64,000 nucleotides of DNA from Hyphococcus sp. (GTDB taxonomy: Bacteria; Pseudomonadota; Alphaproteobacteria; Caulobacterales; Parvularculaceae): the NCBI GenBank assembly GCA_028289605.1, contig JANQON010000014.1, forward strand, positions 1 to 64,000. The letters are read 5' to 3'. The notes under the pieces were generated by a model. The model saw nothing but the letters and a program-made list of their open reading frames with translations, did not search any database and was not told the DNA's origin. This document shows positions 20,169 to 29,370 of the stretch, in pieces. A program made the position numbers and the translations under genes. Every line of letters starts with the position of its first letter. Positions within the stretch are counted from its first letter, which is position 1.

Positions 20169-20510
20169 ATGAGTGAAAATGCTGCGTTTGACGCCATCAA
20201 GGCGAAGATCGACGCCAATCCCGTCATGCTTTTCATGAAGGGCACGCCGCAGTTTCCGCAGTGCGGATTCTCATCGGTTGTGGTTCAGATCCTTGACTAT
20301 CTCGGCGCTGAATTCGGTTCTGAGAACGTCCTTGAGTCAGACCACATTCGGCAAGGCATCAAAGATTTCTCGGACTGGCCGACTATCCCCCAACTCTACG
20401 TAAAAGGGGAATTTGTCGGCGGCTGCGATATTATCCGTGAGATGTTCGAAAACGGCGAACTGCGCGCGTTTCTCGAAGAAAAGGGCGTGAGCCTCAAAGC
20501 CGACGCCTGA
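20169..20510 (+). CDS. grxD: Monothiol glutaredoxin
   Basis: This 113-residue Grx4-type protein carries and delivers iron-sulfur clusters. It has [20 protein letters not shown] with the CGFS active site, then [19 protein letters not shown] for glutathione binding. All hallmark residues are present. The site aaggaga lies upstream of the ATG. Confidence 0.96.
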   Translation: MSENAAFDAIKAKIDANPVMLFMKGTPQFPQCGFSSVVVQILDYLGAEFGSENVLESDHIRQGIKDFSDWPTIPQLYVKGEFVGGCDIIREMFENGELRAFLEEKGVSLKADA

Positions 20511-20514
20511 GGGT

Positions 20515-20748
20515 TTATTTGGCTTTGCGTGAACCGGCCTGTTTGGAGCGCGCCAATTTGGCGCCGTCGATTTTACGCGGGGCGCCGGCCAGTTTCTCGG
20601 CGATCTGACCTGCTTCCTCCATGCGCAAACGGCGGAAGAGCGCGTCAGCCTTGGCGCTGCGCGTCCGGGACGTTGTCCCAAGCCGCAGAAACAGATCCTG
20701 CGTAGTCACATCCAGCTTACTCATCGCCCACCCCGGCTGATCAAGCAT
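20515..20748 (-). CDS. Small basic protein, unknown
   Basis: This Lys/Arg-rich protein is 77 residues long, or 69 if translation starts at the in-frame ATG at 20724, and ends AGSRKAK. No family is recognised. The opposite-strand location, 5 bases from the grxD stop, and the possible regulatory region shared with the next gene suggest it is real but do not prove it. Confidence 0.45.
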   Translation of the reverse strand: MLDQPGWAMSKLDVTTQDLFLRLGTTSRTRSAKADALFRRLRMEEAGQIAEKLAGAPRKIDGAKLARSKQAGSRKAK

Positions 20749-20767
20749 CCATCTTGATTCGAATGGG

Positions 20768-20782
20768 TTAACGATGCGTTAA
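20768..20782. promoter_or_regulatory. CtrA-type box
   Basis: TTAA-CGATGCG-TTAA is an exact match to the TTAA-N7-TTAA box of the alphaproteobacterial cell-cycle regulator CtrA, with a further ttaa 3 bases later. It lies between the divergent genes at 20748 and 20865. Binding is inferred. Confidence 0.5.
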
Positions 20783-20864
20783 GGTTAAGGCTTGAGGCCT
20801 CTGCGCAGCGCAATCGACGCGGGTCCCGGAAGCGGCTATGGTCGGTACACTAAGAGGTTTACTT

Positions 20865-22355
20865 ATGGACCAGGCGCAAAACGAATTTGACGTCATTGTC
20901 GTCGGCGCGGGCATTTCGGGGGTCAGCGCGGCTTATCATCTCCAGAAATACTGCCCCGACCAACGCTTTGTAATTCTCGAGGCCCGGGACGCCATGGGCG
21001 GCACTTGGGACCTCTTTCGTTATCCCGGCATTCGCTCGGACAGCGACATGTTCACCCTCGGTTACGGGTTCCGGCCATGGCCTAACGCCCGCGCTATCGC
21101 CGACGGGCCCTCGATCAAGTCATATGTCGAAGAGACCGCTGAAGAATACGGCATACAAAAGAAAGTCCGTTTCGGGCGTCATGTCGTCTCGGCGCACTGG
21201 TCTTCCACCGACGCGATGTGGACGCTGCGCGTTCAACATGGGAACGAGGAAGAGACATACCGCTGCAGGTTTGTCCTCTCCTGCGCGGGCTACTACCGAT
21301 ATTCGTCGGGACACACGCCCGAGTTCCAGGGCGTGGATGATTTCGCCGGCTCCGTCATTCATCCTCAACACTGGCCGGAAGATTTCGACTATGCAGACAA
21401 GCGCATTGTCGTGATCGGCTCCGGCGCGACGGCGGTGACGCTTGTTCCCGCGCTCGCAGAGAAGGCCGCGCACGTCACCATGCTGCAGCGATCGCCGTCG
21501 TATTTACTCTCCATGCCGGGCGTGAGCGGCTTGGCGAAACTGCTCTATCGGATACTGCCCGGCGGCGCTGCGCACGCCGTTATGCGGTGGCAGCGGGTGT
21601 TGATGCAGCAGATGTTCTTTAAATTCGCGCGGGCCTATCCGAAGCGAACGGCGAAAAACCTGATCAAGTTCGTCAAGGACAGCCTGCCGCAGGGCTATGA
21701 TATCCGTAAGCATTTCACGCCGCGCTACGATCCGTGGGACCAGCGCCTGTGCGTCGTGCCCGACGAAGACCTGTTTGAAGCGATCAGGAACGGATCGGCA
21801 TCGGTCGTCACCGATACGATCGACCGGTTTACCCGTAACGGCGTTTTGCTACACTCAGGCGAAGAACTTGCGGCGGACGTTATCGTGACAGCGACCGGAT
21901 TGTCGCTCCAGACATTCGGCGGCGCCGATTTGTTTGTGGACGGCGAAAAAATCGAACCTGGCGAAATCCTGACCTACAAGGGGGCTCTGTTCGAAAACGT
22001 GCCGAATTTCATGGCGGTGTTCGGCTACACCAATGCGTCCTGGACGCTGCGCGCCGATCTCGTCAACGCCTATGCCTGCCGGCTCATCAATTACATGAAT
22101 GAGCACGCCTACGCGTCGGTGACGCCGATCAATGAGGATCCGGCGATGGGGCGCGAAGCGTTTCTGGACTTTTCGTCTGGTTACGTTACCCGCGCTGCAG
22201 CGCGGCTGCCGAAGCAGGGCGCGCGTTCGCCGTGGCGCCACCCGCAAGACTACTTCCACGATATCAAGAGCTTGCGTCGCGACCGGTTGGATGACGGGAT
22301 CCTTCGGTTCTCCAAAGCGTCGGACTTGGATAAGGACGTCGCCGAAGCGGCCTAA
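20865..22355 (+). CDS. Flavin-dependent Baeyer-Villiger-type monooxygenase
   Basis: This 496-residue class B flavoprotein monooxygenase has the FAD motif GAGISGVSAAYHL, the NADPH motif GSGATAVTLVPAL and the exact Baeyer-Villiger fingerprint FAGSVIHPQHWP (pattern FxGxxxHxxxWP). DxxRYPGIRSDSDMFTLGY near residue 45 is typical of the group. It inserts oxygen next to a ketone or hydroxylates a related substrate; which one cannot be read. The start at 20865 follows aagagg at a good distance. The ATG at 20838 has no such site. Confidence 0.9.
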   Translation: MDQAQNEFDVIVVGAGISGVSAAYHLQKYCPDQRFVILEARDAMGGTWDLFRYPGIRSDSDMFTLGYGFRPWPNARAIADGPSIKSYVEETAEEYGIQKKVRFGRHVVSAHWSSTDAMWTLRVQHGNEEETYRCRFVLSCAGYYRYSSGHTPEFQGVDDFAGSVIHPQHWPEDFDYADKRIVVIGSGATAVTLVPALAEKAAHVTMLQRSPSYLLSMPGVSGLAKLLYRILPGGAAHAVMRWQRVLMQQMFFKFARAYPKRTAKNLIKFVKDSLPQGYDIRKHFTPRYDPWDQRLCVVPDEDLFEAIRNGSASVVTDTIDRFTRNGVLLHSGEELAADVIVTATGLSLQTFGGADLFVDGEKIEPGEILTYKGALFENVPNFMAVFGYTNASWTLRADLVNAYACRLINYMNEHAYASVTPINEDPAMGREAFLDFSSGYVTRAAARLPKQGARSPWRHPQDYFHDIKSLRRDRLDDGILRFSKASDLDKDVAEAA

Positions 22356-24301
22356 GCTTTGACGTTGACGTAGCTGCCCGGCGCGTCCTCGATGACGGAA
22401 AGCTGTCCGGCGCCGGGCATGCGGGCCGGGACTTCGCCGTCGCTGACGCTGTCAAGCCACTTGATCCAATACGGCCACCACGATCCCGGAAAGCGTTCGG
22501 CGCCGGCCTTCCACTCGTCCAGGGAGCCCGGCAGCGCCTGGTTCACGGAATGATGGTATTTTTTCTTGTCCGGATGGTTGACCACGCCGGCGATATGACC
22601 CGATCCCGCAAGCATATAGGTGACCTTGTCGTTGCCGTTTGACGCGAAAAGGCGTGCTGTGTTGTATACGGAGTTATGCGGCGCAATGTGATCTGTCTCG
22701 CCCGCCTGCATAAAGATCGGGATATCGACATCGCCGAGATCAAGGCGCACGCCGTCCATGACCATCTCTTTTCGCGCTAACCGGTTTTTCTGGTAAAACT
22801 CCCGCAGGTAAAAGATGTGCACGTTTTTCGGCATGCGCGTCGCATCGGAATTCCAGAACAAGAGGTCGAACTTCGCTGGATCCTTGCCCTTCATGTAATT
22901 GTCGATGACAAATGACCAGATCAAGTCATTCGACCGCAGCATGTTGAACGTCGTTGCCATGGCGCGCCCTTCGAGCACGCCGCCGGCCGCGTCCATTTGT
23001 TTTTCAATGGCGTCGAGCTGTTCATCGTCCACAAAGAGCAACAGATCGCCTGCTTCGGTAAAGTCGGCCTGGGCGGTAAAGAACGTGGCTGAGTTAATGC
23101 GGTTGTCGCCGGTTTTCGCCATATAGGCGAGGGCCATAGAAAGCATGGTGCCGCCTATGCAGTAACCGATAACGTCGGTTTTGTCTTCGCCGGTCGCCAG
23201 GCTGACGGAAGAAAGCGCCTCGAAAAGTCCTTCTCGGATGTAATCTTCAAAGGTTTTGTCTTTCAGGACCGGTTCCGGATTGACCCAGGATATGACGAAA
23301 ACGGTGCGTCCCTGATCGACAAGCCATTTAATGAAACTATTCGCAGGCTGAAGATCGAGGATATAGAACTTATTGATCCAGGGCGGGACAATCAGCATCG
23401 GCGTCTTTGCCACAGCTTCCGTTGTCGGCTCGTACTGAATGAGCTGCATAATGTCGTTCTGGTAGATCACCTTGCCGGGTGTTGTTGCAATATTTTCACC
23501 CAGCTTGAAGTAATCGAGATCGGCCTGACGGATCGCCAGCTTGCCGTGGCCGCGATCAATGTCGTCGATCAGATTTTTAAATCCTTTGAACAGGTTCTCG
23601 CCCTTGCTCTCAATCGTTGTTTCTATGACTTCAGGATTGAGCATGGCGAAATTCGACGGGGCGCAGGCGTCGACGAATTGTTTGGTGTAAAACTCCGCCT
23701 TGGCTTTTTCGTGCTCGTCCATGCCGTCCAGTTCGCTGACGGTTTGTTCCAGCCATTTCGATCCAATGAGATAGGATTGCTTGACGAAATCCAGCATTGG
23801 ATTTTCCTGCCAGGCCGCGTGCGAAAACCGCCGATCCCCTTTTTCCGGTTCGATCGCCGGCTTGACGTCTTCCCCGGCCATACGGCGCGACATGGTCGCC
23901 ATTAATTTCGCGTAATCGCCCCAAAGATTGAACTGGCGTTGCATGACGGTGCCGGGATCGGTGGCGAGCCCTTTCATCACCTCCTGAAAGGCGTCTCCCA
24001 CATTCAGCGGATCGGTCGGCAATTGGCCGGTCATCTGGGTCAGGTCAGGATTGTTGGTGAAATATTCGGAGATAACGTCGCGGCTTTTGCCGGAGACGTT
24101 GGTCAGATACTCCGTCAGGGCGTCATAATCCTGGAAAATCGACGCCGATCCCGCCCCATTCGGGGTCTTCGCCGCCGCTCCGTTCTCGGCCGCCGGGGCG
24201 GTCTGCTTTTTTTTCCGGGAGCCTGACGTCTTTTTCGCAGCCATCTTCTTGGCGGGCGTCGACTTTTTCATCTTTGTTGTGTTTTTAGCGGATTTTGCCA
24301 T
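22352..24301 (-). CDS. phaC: Class I poly(3-hydroxyalkanoate) synthase
   Basis: This 649-residue polymerase makes polyhydroxybutyrate on granules. The lipase-like box GYCIGG with catalytic Cys lies near residue 380. The Asp is in GETDHIAP and the His in GSGHIAG. PPWINKFYILDL and the WWPYWIKWL C-terminus are typical. The first 55 or so residues are unusually basic and Ala-rich (blocks such as KKMAAKKTSGSRKKK), like histone-H1 or PhaM tails. The ATG at 24301 is preferred; the reading frame is open 28 codons further. It is tail-to-tail with the monooxygenase gene (4-base overlap). Confidence 0.95.
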   Translation of the reverse strand: MAKSAKNTTKMKKSTPAKKMAAKKTSGSRKKKQTAPAAENGAAAKTPNGAGSASIFQDYDALTEYLTNVSGKSRDVISEYFTNNPDLTQMTGQLPTDPLNVGDAFQEVMKGLATDPGTVMQRQFNLWGDYAKLMATMSRRMAGEDVKPAIEPEKGDRRFSHAAWQENPMLDFVKQSYLIGSKWLEQTVSELDGMDEHEKAKAEFYTKQFVDACAPSNFAMLNPEVIETTIESKGENLFKGFKNLIDDIDRGHGKLAIRQADLDYFKLGENIATTPGKVIYQNDIMQLIQYEPTTEAVAKTPMLIVPPWINKFYILDLQPANSFIKWLVDQGRTVFVISWVNPEPVLKDKTFEDYIREGLFEALSSVSLATGEDKTDVIGYCIGGTMLSMALAYMAKTGDNRINSATFFTAQADFTEAGDLLLFVDDEQLDAIEKQMDAAGGVLEGRAMATTFNMLRSNDLIWSFVIDNYMKGKDPAKFDLLFWNSDATRMPKNVHIFYLREFYQKNRLARKEMVMDGVRLDLGDVDIPIFMQAGETDHIAPHNSVYNTARLFASNGNDKVTYMLAGSGHIAGVVNHPDKKKYHHSVNQALPGSLDEWKAGAERFPGSWWPYWIKWLDSVSDGEVPARMPGAGQLSVIEDAPGSYVNVKA

Positions 24302-24393
24302 GACCAATTGTTGCTTCCGAGCGCCGATTAAGGGTTTAAAGCGGGAATGCTGTACGCTTATACGATTGGGCCAGCCAAGGTGCAAAACTGTTG

Positions 24394-24849
24394 ATGTTGA
24401 GAGGTACGCTATTCATCGGTTTGGCGGTGCTGACCGCCGGCTGCTCGGGATTTGATCTGAAGCGCCTCGCGCCTCCCGGCATCGTTCGATATGAGCGGAT
24501 TGCCGACGAAAAAGAACCCAATCCTGAGATTGAGGACCGTATTGCTGAGTACCAGCAAGACCGCAAGGCGCGGTTTCCAAAGTTGGGCGAGACCGCGGCC
24601 GGCAGCGCGGAGATGACCGGAATTCCCAATAGCGGCGTCGACGACGCGGTGGCTGATCTTGAGGCGGCGCGCGAAAACCTTGAGTTGTCAATTGATGAGA
24701 GCCTGTCCCAGCGCCAGGCTGATGAAGAGCGGCGGCGCGAAATCGATCAATTCGCCGCCGCGCTGTCGCAAAGCATTGATGAAGCGAAGGCTGCGGCCGA
24801 ACGAGAGGAGCGCCTTCGCCGCCGCGAACAGGAATCATCGGAAGAGTAG
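24394..24849 (+). CDS. Putative lipoprotein with a coiled-coil tail
   Basis: This 151-residue protein has the lipobox LTAGC (Cys about residue 17) and a C-terminal helix of mixed charge (ERRREIDQFAAALSQSID and more Arg/Glu) likely to form a coiled coil. Function is unknown. It is divergent from phaC and 41 bases upstream of glpX, so it may share that transcript. TTG at 24391 directly precedes the ATG. Confidence 0.7.
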   Translation: MLRGTLFIGLAVLTAGCSGFDLKRLAPPGIVRYERIADEKEPNPEIEDRIAEYQQDRKARFPKLGETAAGSAEMTGIPNSGVDDAVADLEAARENLELSIDESLSQRQADEERRREIDQFAAALSQSIDEAKAAAEREERLRRREQESSEE

Positions 24850-24890
24850 GTTGCCGGCCAGCGCCGGCGTAGAAACAGTGGGGTAGGCGG

Positions 24891-25862
24891 ATGGCGCCGG
24901 AAGAAAATTATCTTGATCGGGTTCTGACCATGGAGGTCGGCCGGTGCACCGAAGCGGCGGCCGTCGCGGCGTCTACGATGATTGGGCGCGGCGATAAGGA
25001 AGGCGCCGACCAGGCTGCGGTCTCAGCGCTACGGACGGCGTTCAACAAACTGGAAATGGACGGAACGGTAGTCATCGGTGAAGGGGAGCGCGACGAAGCG
25101 CCGATGCTTTATATCGGTGAAAAAGTCGGGACCGGCAACGGGCCCAAGATCGATATTGCGCTCGATCCGCTGGAAGGCACGACACTGACGGCGAAAGCGA
25201 TGGCGAACGCGCTGGCGGTCGTCGCAATGGCGCAGGGCGGCACGCTGCTGCATTCCCCTGACGTTTACATGGACAAGATTGCCTGCGGCCCGGGCTTCCC
25301 CGACGGCGTGATCGATCTCGATGCGTCGGTTGAAGACAACATCCAGTCTCTCGCCCGCGCGAAAGGCGCGCCGGCCTCGGAGATCACGCTCTGCGTTCTC
25401 GACCGGGAACGCCATGAGCGGCTGATATCTGGCGCCCGGAAGCTGGGCGCCCGGGTCTTTCTCATTCCTGACGGCGACGTCGCCGGCGTTTTCCATACGA
25501 CGGAGGCGTCCACCGGCATCGACCTTTATGTAGGGCAGGGCGGGGCGCCCGAAGGCGTGCTTGCGGCCGCGGCGCTGCGCTGCGTCGGCGGTCAGATGCA
25601 GGGCCGTCTTCTCTTTCGCAATGACGATGAGCGCGCCCGCGCGGAGCGCGCCGGCATTGCCGATCTTGATCGAAAATACCACCTGAAGGACTTGGCGTCC
25701 GGCGACGTCATCTTCGCGGCCACCGGCGTGACGAACGGCACAATGCTCGACGGCGTGAAGTGGGAACGCGAACACGTGAATACGCACACGGTGGTGATGC
25801 GATCCAAGACCGGCACCGTGCGCTATATTCGGGCCCGGTCGCGCCAGCAGATTTATGAGTAG
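24891..25862 (+). CDS. glpX: Class II fructose-1,6-bisphosphatase
   Basis: This 323-residue gluconeogenic enzyme hydrolyses fructose-1,6-bisphosphate. It has VIGEGERDEAPMLYIGEKVG and DIALDPLEGTTLTAKAMANA (metal and phosphate site), GGAPEGVLAAAALRC, and FAATGVTNG near the end. Length is normal. The final ATGAG overlaps the start of recJ, so the two genes are probably co-transcribed. Confidence 0.96.
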   Translation: MAPEENYLDRVLTMEVGRCTEAAAVAASTMIGRGDKEGADQAAVSALRTAFNKLEMDGTVVIGEGERDEAPMLYIGEKVGTGNGPKIDIALDPLEGTTLTAKAMANALAVVAMAQGGTLLHSPDVYMDKIACGPGFPDGVIDLDASVEDNIQSLARAKGAPASEITLCVLDRERHERLISGARKLGARVFLIPDGDVAGVFHTTEASTGIDLYVGQGGAPEGVLAAAALRCVGGQMQGRLLFRNDDERARAERAGIADLDRKYHLKDLASGDVIFAATGVTNGTMLDGVKWEREHVNTHTVVMRSKTGTVRYIRARSRQQIYE

Positions 25863-27666
25863 CGCAGCGGCAGAGGCGCTTGGCGGCCCGTCTTTCTTTG
25901 AGGACACCCCGCTCCCTCATGTCAGCGCCGCCGCCTCGGGGCGGACCTGGTCTCTTACGGAGGCGGAGCCGCGCATCGTCGGGGCCATTGAGCAAAAGCT
26001 CAATCTCAATCCGATGCTGGCGCGCGTGCTTGCCGCGCGGGGCGTTGGCGTCGAACAAGCCGCGCGGTATTTGAACCCGAAACTGCGCGACTCCCTGCCT
26101 GATCCCTTTGTTCTGAAAGACATGGAGCCGGCGGCCGATCACGTCGCCGACGCGGTTATCGCCGGGCGCGGAATTGGCGTTTTCGGCGACTATGACGTCG
26201 ACGGAACCTCCGCCGCTGCGTTGCTGAAGACGTATTTTCGCGCCGTCGGCGTCACGTTGCCGGTTTATCTGCCTGATCGCATTTCCGAAGGATACGGACC
26301 GTCCATCGACGCCTTTCGATCTCTTCGCGGGCAGGGCGCTGAGACGATTATTACCGTCGATTGCGGCGCCGCGGCCCATGACGCCGTAAACGCCGCCGCC
26401 GCCGACGGATTGAACGTTGTGGTTCTTGACCACCATCTGATGTCGGGCCCGCCGCCGGAAGGCGCAATCGCGACGGTCAACCCCAACCGTCCCGACGACA
26501 TCTCCGGTCTGAATAATCTTTCAGCGGCTGGCGTCGCCTTTCTGTTTGCGGTCGCCGTCAACCGGCGCCTCCGTCAGTTGGGATTTTTTGAAAACCGCGA
26601 TGAACCGGCGCTGACTGGTCTTCTCAGCCTGGCTGCGCTTGGCCTTGTCTGCGACGTGATGGACATGACCGGCCTGACGCGCATTCTGGTGGCGCAGGGA
26701 CTAAAAGCGTTGGCGGGGGAACAGCGATCCGGGCTGTCGATGCTTGCTGACCGAGCCGGCGCGAAGGGCGCGCCGTCGGTCTATCATCTCGGCTTTCTGA
26801 TTGGCCCGCGTATTAATGCCGCCGGCCGCATCGGTCATGCGCGGCTGGCCTTCGATCTTCTGACCACCGATGATCTCAACCAGCGCAAGGGGCTGGTCGA
26901 GAAACTGCACGTCATGAATGCCGAGCGCCAGGCGATCGAGGCGGACGTCCAACAGGCGGCGCTGCAAAGCATAGAGCTCCATCATCTGAATACTGATGAG
27001 GTTCTCGTTGTTGACGGTGAGGGATGGCATCCCGGCGTGATCGGTATCGTCGCCGGCCGGCTTAAAGAAAAATTCGACAAGCCCGTCATCGTCATCGGAT
27101 TGCAGGACGGCGTCGGCAAGGGATCAGGCCGATCGATCGGCGGCGTGGATCTTGGAAGCGCCGTGGGCGAAGCCTATAGGAAAGGCGCGCTGATCGCCGG
27201 CGGCGGCCACGCGATGGCCGCGGGCCTTACGATTGCGAAAGATCAGATCGCGTCGTTTCGTACATGGCTCAATGAACAGCTCGCCGAAGATGTTGTCAGC
27301 GCTCGGAGTAAACGTGTTTTGCTGATCGACGCCGTTGTCGGCGCATCCGCCGTGACGCGAACATTTCATGACACTATCGGGCAAGCTGGCCCATTCGGTC
27401 CGGGAAACCCTGAACCCGTATTTGCGCTGAGCAATATGCGCGCCGCGAATACGCGGCTGGTCGGCGAAAACCACATCGCGGCGACGCTTCGAAGTGATTC
27501 GGGAGAGGAAGTGCGCGCCATTGCCTTTCGCGCCGCCGGAGAGCCGCTCGGCGATCTCCTTCAGTCCGGGGAACGCATGCATGTCGCCGGCAAGATCCGG
27601 CCGGACGATTGGCGCGGCGGAGACGCCGGTCAGCTGCAGATTTCGGATGCCGCGCCGGTCGCGTGA
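25855..27666 (+). CDS. recJ: Single-strand-specific 5'-3' exonuclease RecJ
   Basis: This 603-residue DHH-family nuclease acts in recombination and mismatch repair. Motifs in order are FGDYDVDGTSAAALL, TVDCGAA, LDHHLMSGPPPEG (DHH), GLVCDVMDM, INAAGRIGHARLA and the DHHA1 GGGHAMAAGLTI, followed by a C-terminal OB-fold. All metal ligands are present. Confidence 0.96.
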   Translation: MSSAAAEALGGPSFFEDTPLPHVSAAASGRTWSLTEAEPRIVGAIEQKLNLNPMLARVLAARGVGVEQAARYLNPKLRDSLPDPFVLKDMEPAADHVADAVIAGRGIGVFGDYDVDGTSAAALLKTYFRAVGVTLPVYLPDRISEGYGPSIDAFRSLRGQGAETIITVDCGAAAHDAVNAAAADGLNVVVLDHHLMSGPPPEGAIATVNPNRPDDISGLNNLSAAGVAFLFAVAVNRRLRQLGFFENRDEPALTGLLSLAALGLVCDVMDMTGLTRILVAQGLKALAGEQRSGLSMLADRAGAKGAPSVYHLGFLIGPRINAAGRIGHARLAFDLLTTDDLNQRKGLVEKLHVMNAERQAIEADVQQAALQSIELHHLNTDEVLVVDGEGWHPGVIGIVAGRLKEKFDKPVIVIGLQDGVGKGSGRSIGGVDLGSAVGEAYRKGALIAGGGHAMAAGLTIAKDQIASFRTWLNEQLAEDVVSARSKRVLLIDAVVGASAVTRTFHDTIGQAGPFGPGNPEPVFALSNMRAANTRLVGENHIAATLRSDSGEEVRAIAFRAAGEPLGDLLQSGERMHVAGKIRPDDWRGGDAGQLQISDAAPVA

Positions 27667-27755
27667 GACTTCGAACAGATTCAGCCGAATCGGGCTTGCA
27701 AATCCGTATCCAGCTCGCCTATACAGCGCGCTTGCCGTTTCCAGCGGCGCCGTGC

Positions 27756-27830
27756 GGGCCCTTCGTCTATCGGTTAGGACGCCAGGTTTTCAACCTGGAA
27801 AGAGGGGTTCGATTCCCCTAGGGCCTGCCA
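27756..27830 (+). tRNA. tRNA-Glu (UUC)
   Basis: A complete cloverleaf is present: acceptor gggccct paired with agggcct, D-arm, anticodon stem ccagg/cctgg around ttttcaa (anticodon TTC), T-arm aggggttcgattcccct, and encoded CCA at 27828-27830. Confidence 0.95.
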
Positions 27831-27961
27831 ACTCCTTCTTTTCTTTAGACCTTTTGCATTTTACAAGGGGCGGCGAATTTGGCTGCGTCGATTGATTTTT
27901 CGGCGTCGATGCCGTTTATTACTACATAGTTAACAGCGCGATGTATCTTGAGGGGTGTGTG

Positions 27962-28408
27962 ATGAAAATTGGAGCGGTCGCAGCTGCAGCCTTTCTGGCG
28001 TTAGCGCCATTCACGGCGGCAAACGCCGGCGGGGTCAGCAAGTCCGAAATTACCAAAATCCTGACAGAACAGGGGTATAATGTTCAGGATTACGACGCTA
28101 CGAAAGTCTTTGTCGATGTCGCGCAGTACCGGATTGTGGTGGCCATCGACGGGGCGGACGGCGACGTTTCTTTTCTCGTCTGGCCGGGGATTCAGGCCGA
28201 CGATATCGGTCTTAACTTCCTCAACAAATTCAATAATGAAGTGAAGTTTGGACGCGCATATATTGATCGCGACGGCGACGTCGCCATCCAGATGGATAGA
28301 AATTCCGCAGGCGGCGTATCGGCCGAGAATATCGAATCCGACTTTGACGTGTTCCTGCTGCTCATTCAAAAGTTCCTGACTGATTTAGAATCGCAGGCGA
28401 TCGCATAA
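27962..28408 (+). CDS. YbjN-family secreted protein
   Basis: This 148-residue protein has a signal peptide (MKIGAVAAAAFLALAPF, cut near ANAGG). The remainder has the YbjN layout, with KILTEQGYNVQDYDATKVFV and NNEVKFGRAYIDRDGDVAIQMD. The role of the family is not well known. The start at 27962 follows gggtgtgtg at a weak site; ATG 27941 lacks the signal peptide start. The tRNA-Glu lies upstream. Confidence 0.8.
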   Translation: MKIGAVAAAAFLALAPFTAANAGGVSKSEITKILTEQGYNVQDYDATKVFVDVAQYRIVVAIDGADGDVSFLVWPGIQADDIGLNFLNKFNNEVKFGRAYIDRDGDVAIQMDRNSAGGVSAENIESDFDVFLLLIQKFLTDLESQAIA

Positions 28409-28421
28409 CAAATTTGGGTCG

Positions 28422-28443
28422 CGCCGAGCGAAAAAACTCGGCG
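28422..28443 (+). terminator. Hairpin after the YbjN-like gene
   Basis: The arms cgccgag (28422-28428) and ctcggcg (28437-28443) enclose an A-rich loop. The sequence after it is only mildly T-rich, so termination is probable but not certain. Confidence 0.5.
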
Positions 28444-28604
28444 TAATGTTATCCAATCACTGCAACTTTTTCGGGAAAAGGGCTGATCCTTAACCGAAAA
28501 ACGTGCATTGCTTGCGCTAGAGGGCATGACGAAACCGGCGATCTGGATTATAGTTAAGACAACAAAGTAGATAATAAAAAGCCGATCCACCGCTCGGGGG
28601 GCGT

Positions 28605-29165
28605 ATGACGACCATGGTTGACCGCGTTCCATCATCGCCAGAACCCAATGCGCATGATGAAGACGGCGCGGACGAAGAAAGCTTTACGCTAAAAGGCGTC
28701 GTAAAGTGGTTCGATACAACCAAAGGCTACGGATTCATCGTTCCCGAAGACGCTGACGGCGACGTTCTTATTCACTCATCCTGCTTAAAGGCGGCGGGCC
28801 GGGAGTCCGCTCGAGAAGGCGCCACCGTCGCCTGTGAAGTGGTCCGTCGAAGCAAAGGTCTCCAGGCGCTCCGCCTTTTGGAGATTGATGAATCAACAGC
28901 GACGGCGCTGACGCCTCATGCGACGCCGGTGAGCCAGGCGCCCGCCGGAGAATTCGTACGCGCGCAAGTCAAATGGTTCAATCGCGCCAAGGGCTATGGG
29001 TTCCTTACCCGCGGCGAAGGGACGCCTGACATTTTCGTCCACATGGAAACAGTTCGATCAAGCGGCGTCGGCGAACTGCAGCCCGGACAGCGCGTCCAGG
29101 TCTCGTTCGGCGAGGGCGCAAAGGGACTGCTCGCCATCGAATTGCGACCCGATCCCGAAAACTGA
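28605..29165 (+). CDS. Double cold-shock-domain protein
   Basis: This 186-residue nucleic-acid chaperone has two cold-shock domains. The first (about 27-90) has GVVKWFDTTKGYGFIVPEDA and DVLIHSS. The second (about 122-185) has AQVKWFNRAKGYGFLTRGEG and DIFVHMETV. The RNP1 and RNP2 aromatic residues are present in both. Fused double domains are typical of Alphaproteobacteria. It is the last intact host gene before the mobile DNA. Confidence 0.93.
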   Translation: MTTMVDRVPSSPEPNAHDEDGADEESFTLKGVVKWFDTTKGYGFIVPEDADGDVLIHSSCLKAAGRESAREGATVACEVVRRSKGLQALRLLEIDESTATALTPHATPVSQAPAGEFVRAQVKWFNRAKGYGFLTRGEGTPDIFVHMETVRSSGVGELQPGQRVQVSFGEGAKGLLAIELRPDPEN

Positions 29166-29232
29166 TCCCGGCCCCCGCAAAGTCTTTACATCTACATCGA
29201 GATAGCCCAATGGACCCCCTCACGCGGCGCAT

Positions 29233-29280
29233 CGGGGCGTAGCGCAGTCTGGTAGCGCATCTGGTTTGGGACCAGAGGAC
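29233..29280 (+). pseudogene. tRNA-Pro(UGG) 5' half, left junction of mobile DNA
   Basis: Positions 29233-29277 fit tRNA-Pro up to the variable loop: acceptor 5' strand cggggcg, D-arm, and anticodon stem tctgg/ccaga around tttggga. The following bases do not form a T-arm or the acceptor 3' strand, so the gene is cut. It matches the intact tRNA-Pro at 40020 over 46 bases with about four differences, and the anticodon arm ctggtttgggaccag is identical in both. I read this as the left attachment junction. Confidence 0.75.
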
Positions 29281-29320
29281 TAAGGTGGCGAACGACGCCG
29301 CTTCAATTACCCTAAGCCAT

Positions 29321-29336
29321 TGTTTCACGTGGAACA
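29321..29336 (+). promoter_or_regulatory. parS centromere site
   Basis: TGTTTCACGTGGAACA is the exact reverse complement of the classic bacterial parS sequence TGTTCCACGTGAAACA bound by chromosomal ParB. It lies 41-56 bases inside the left junction, in non-coding DNA. Whether host ParB loads here is inference. Confidence 0.7.
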
Positions 29337-29370
29337 TTTCACTTAGAGCTGTGGAACGTACCGGGAACTA

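Noticed and set aside
25029-25907. 292-codon leftward open frame opposite glpX
   Set aside because: It is antisense to a well-conserved enzyme and has no recognisable motif.
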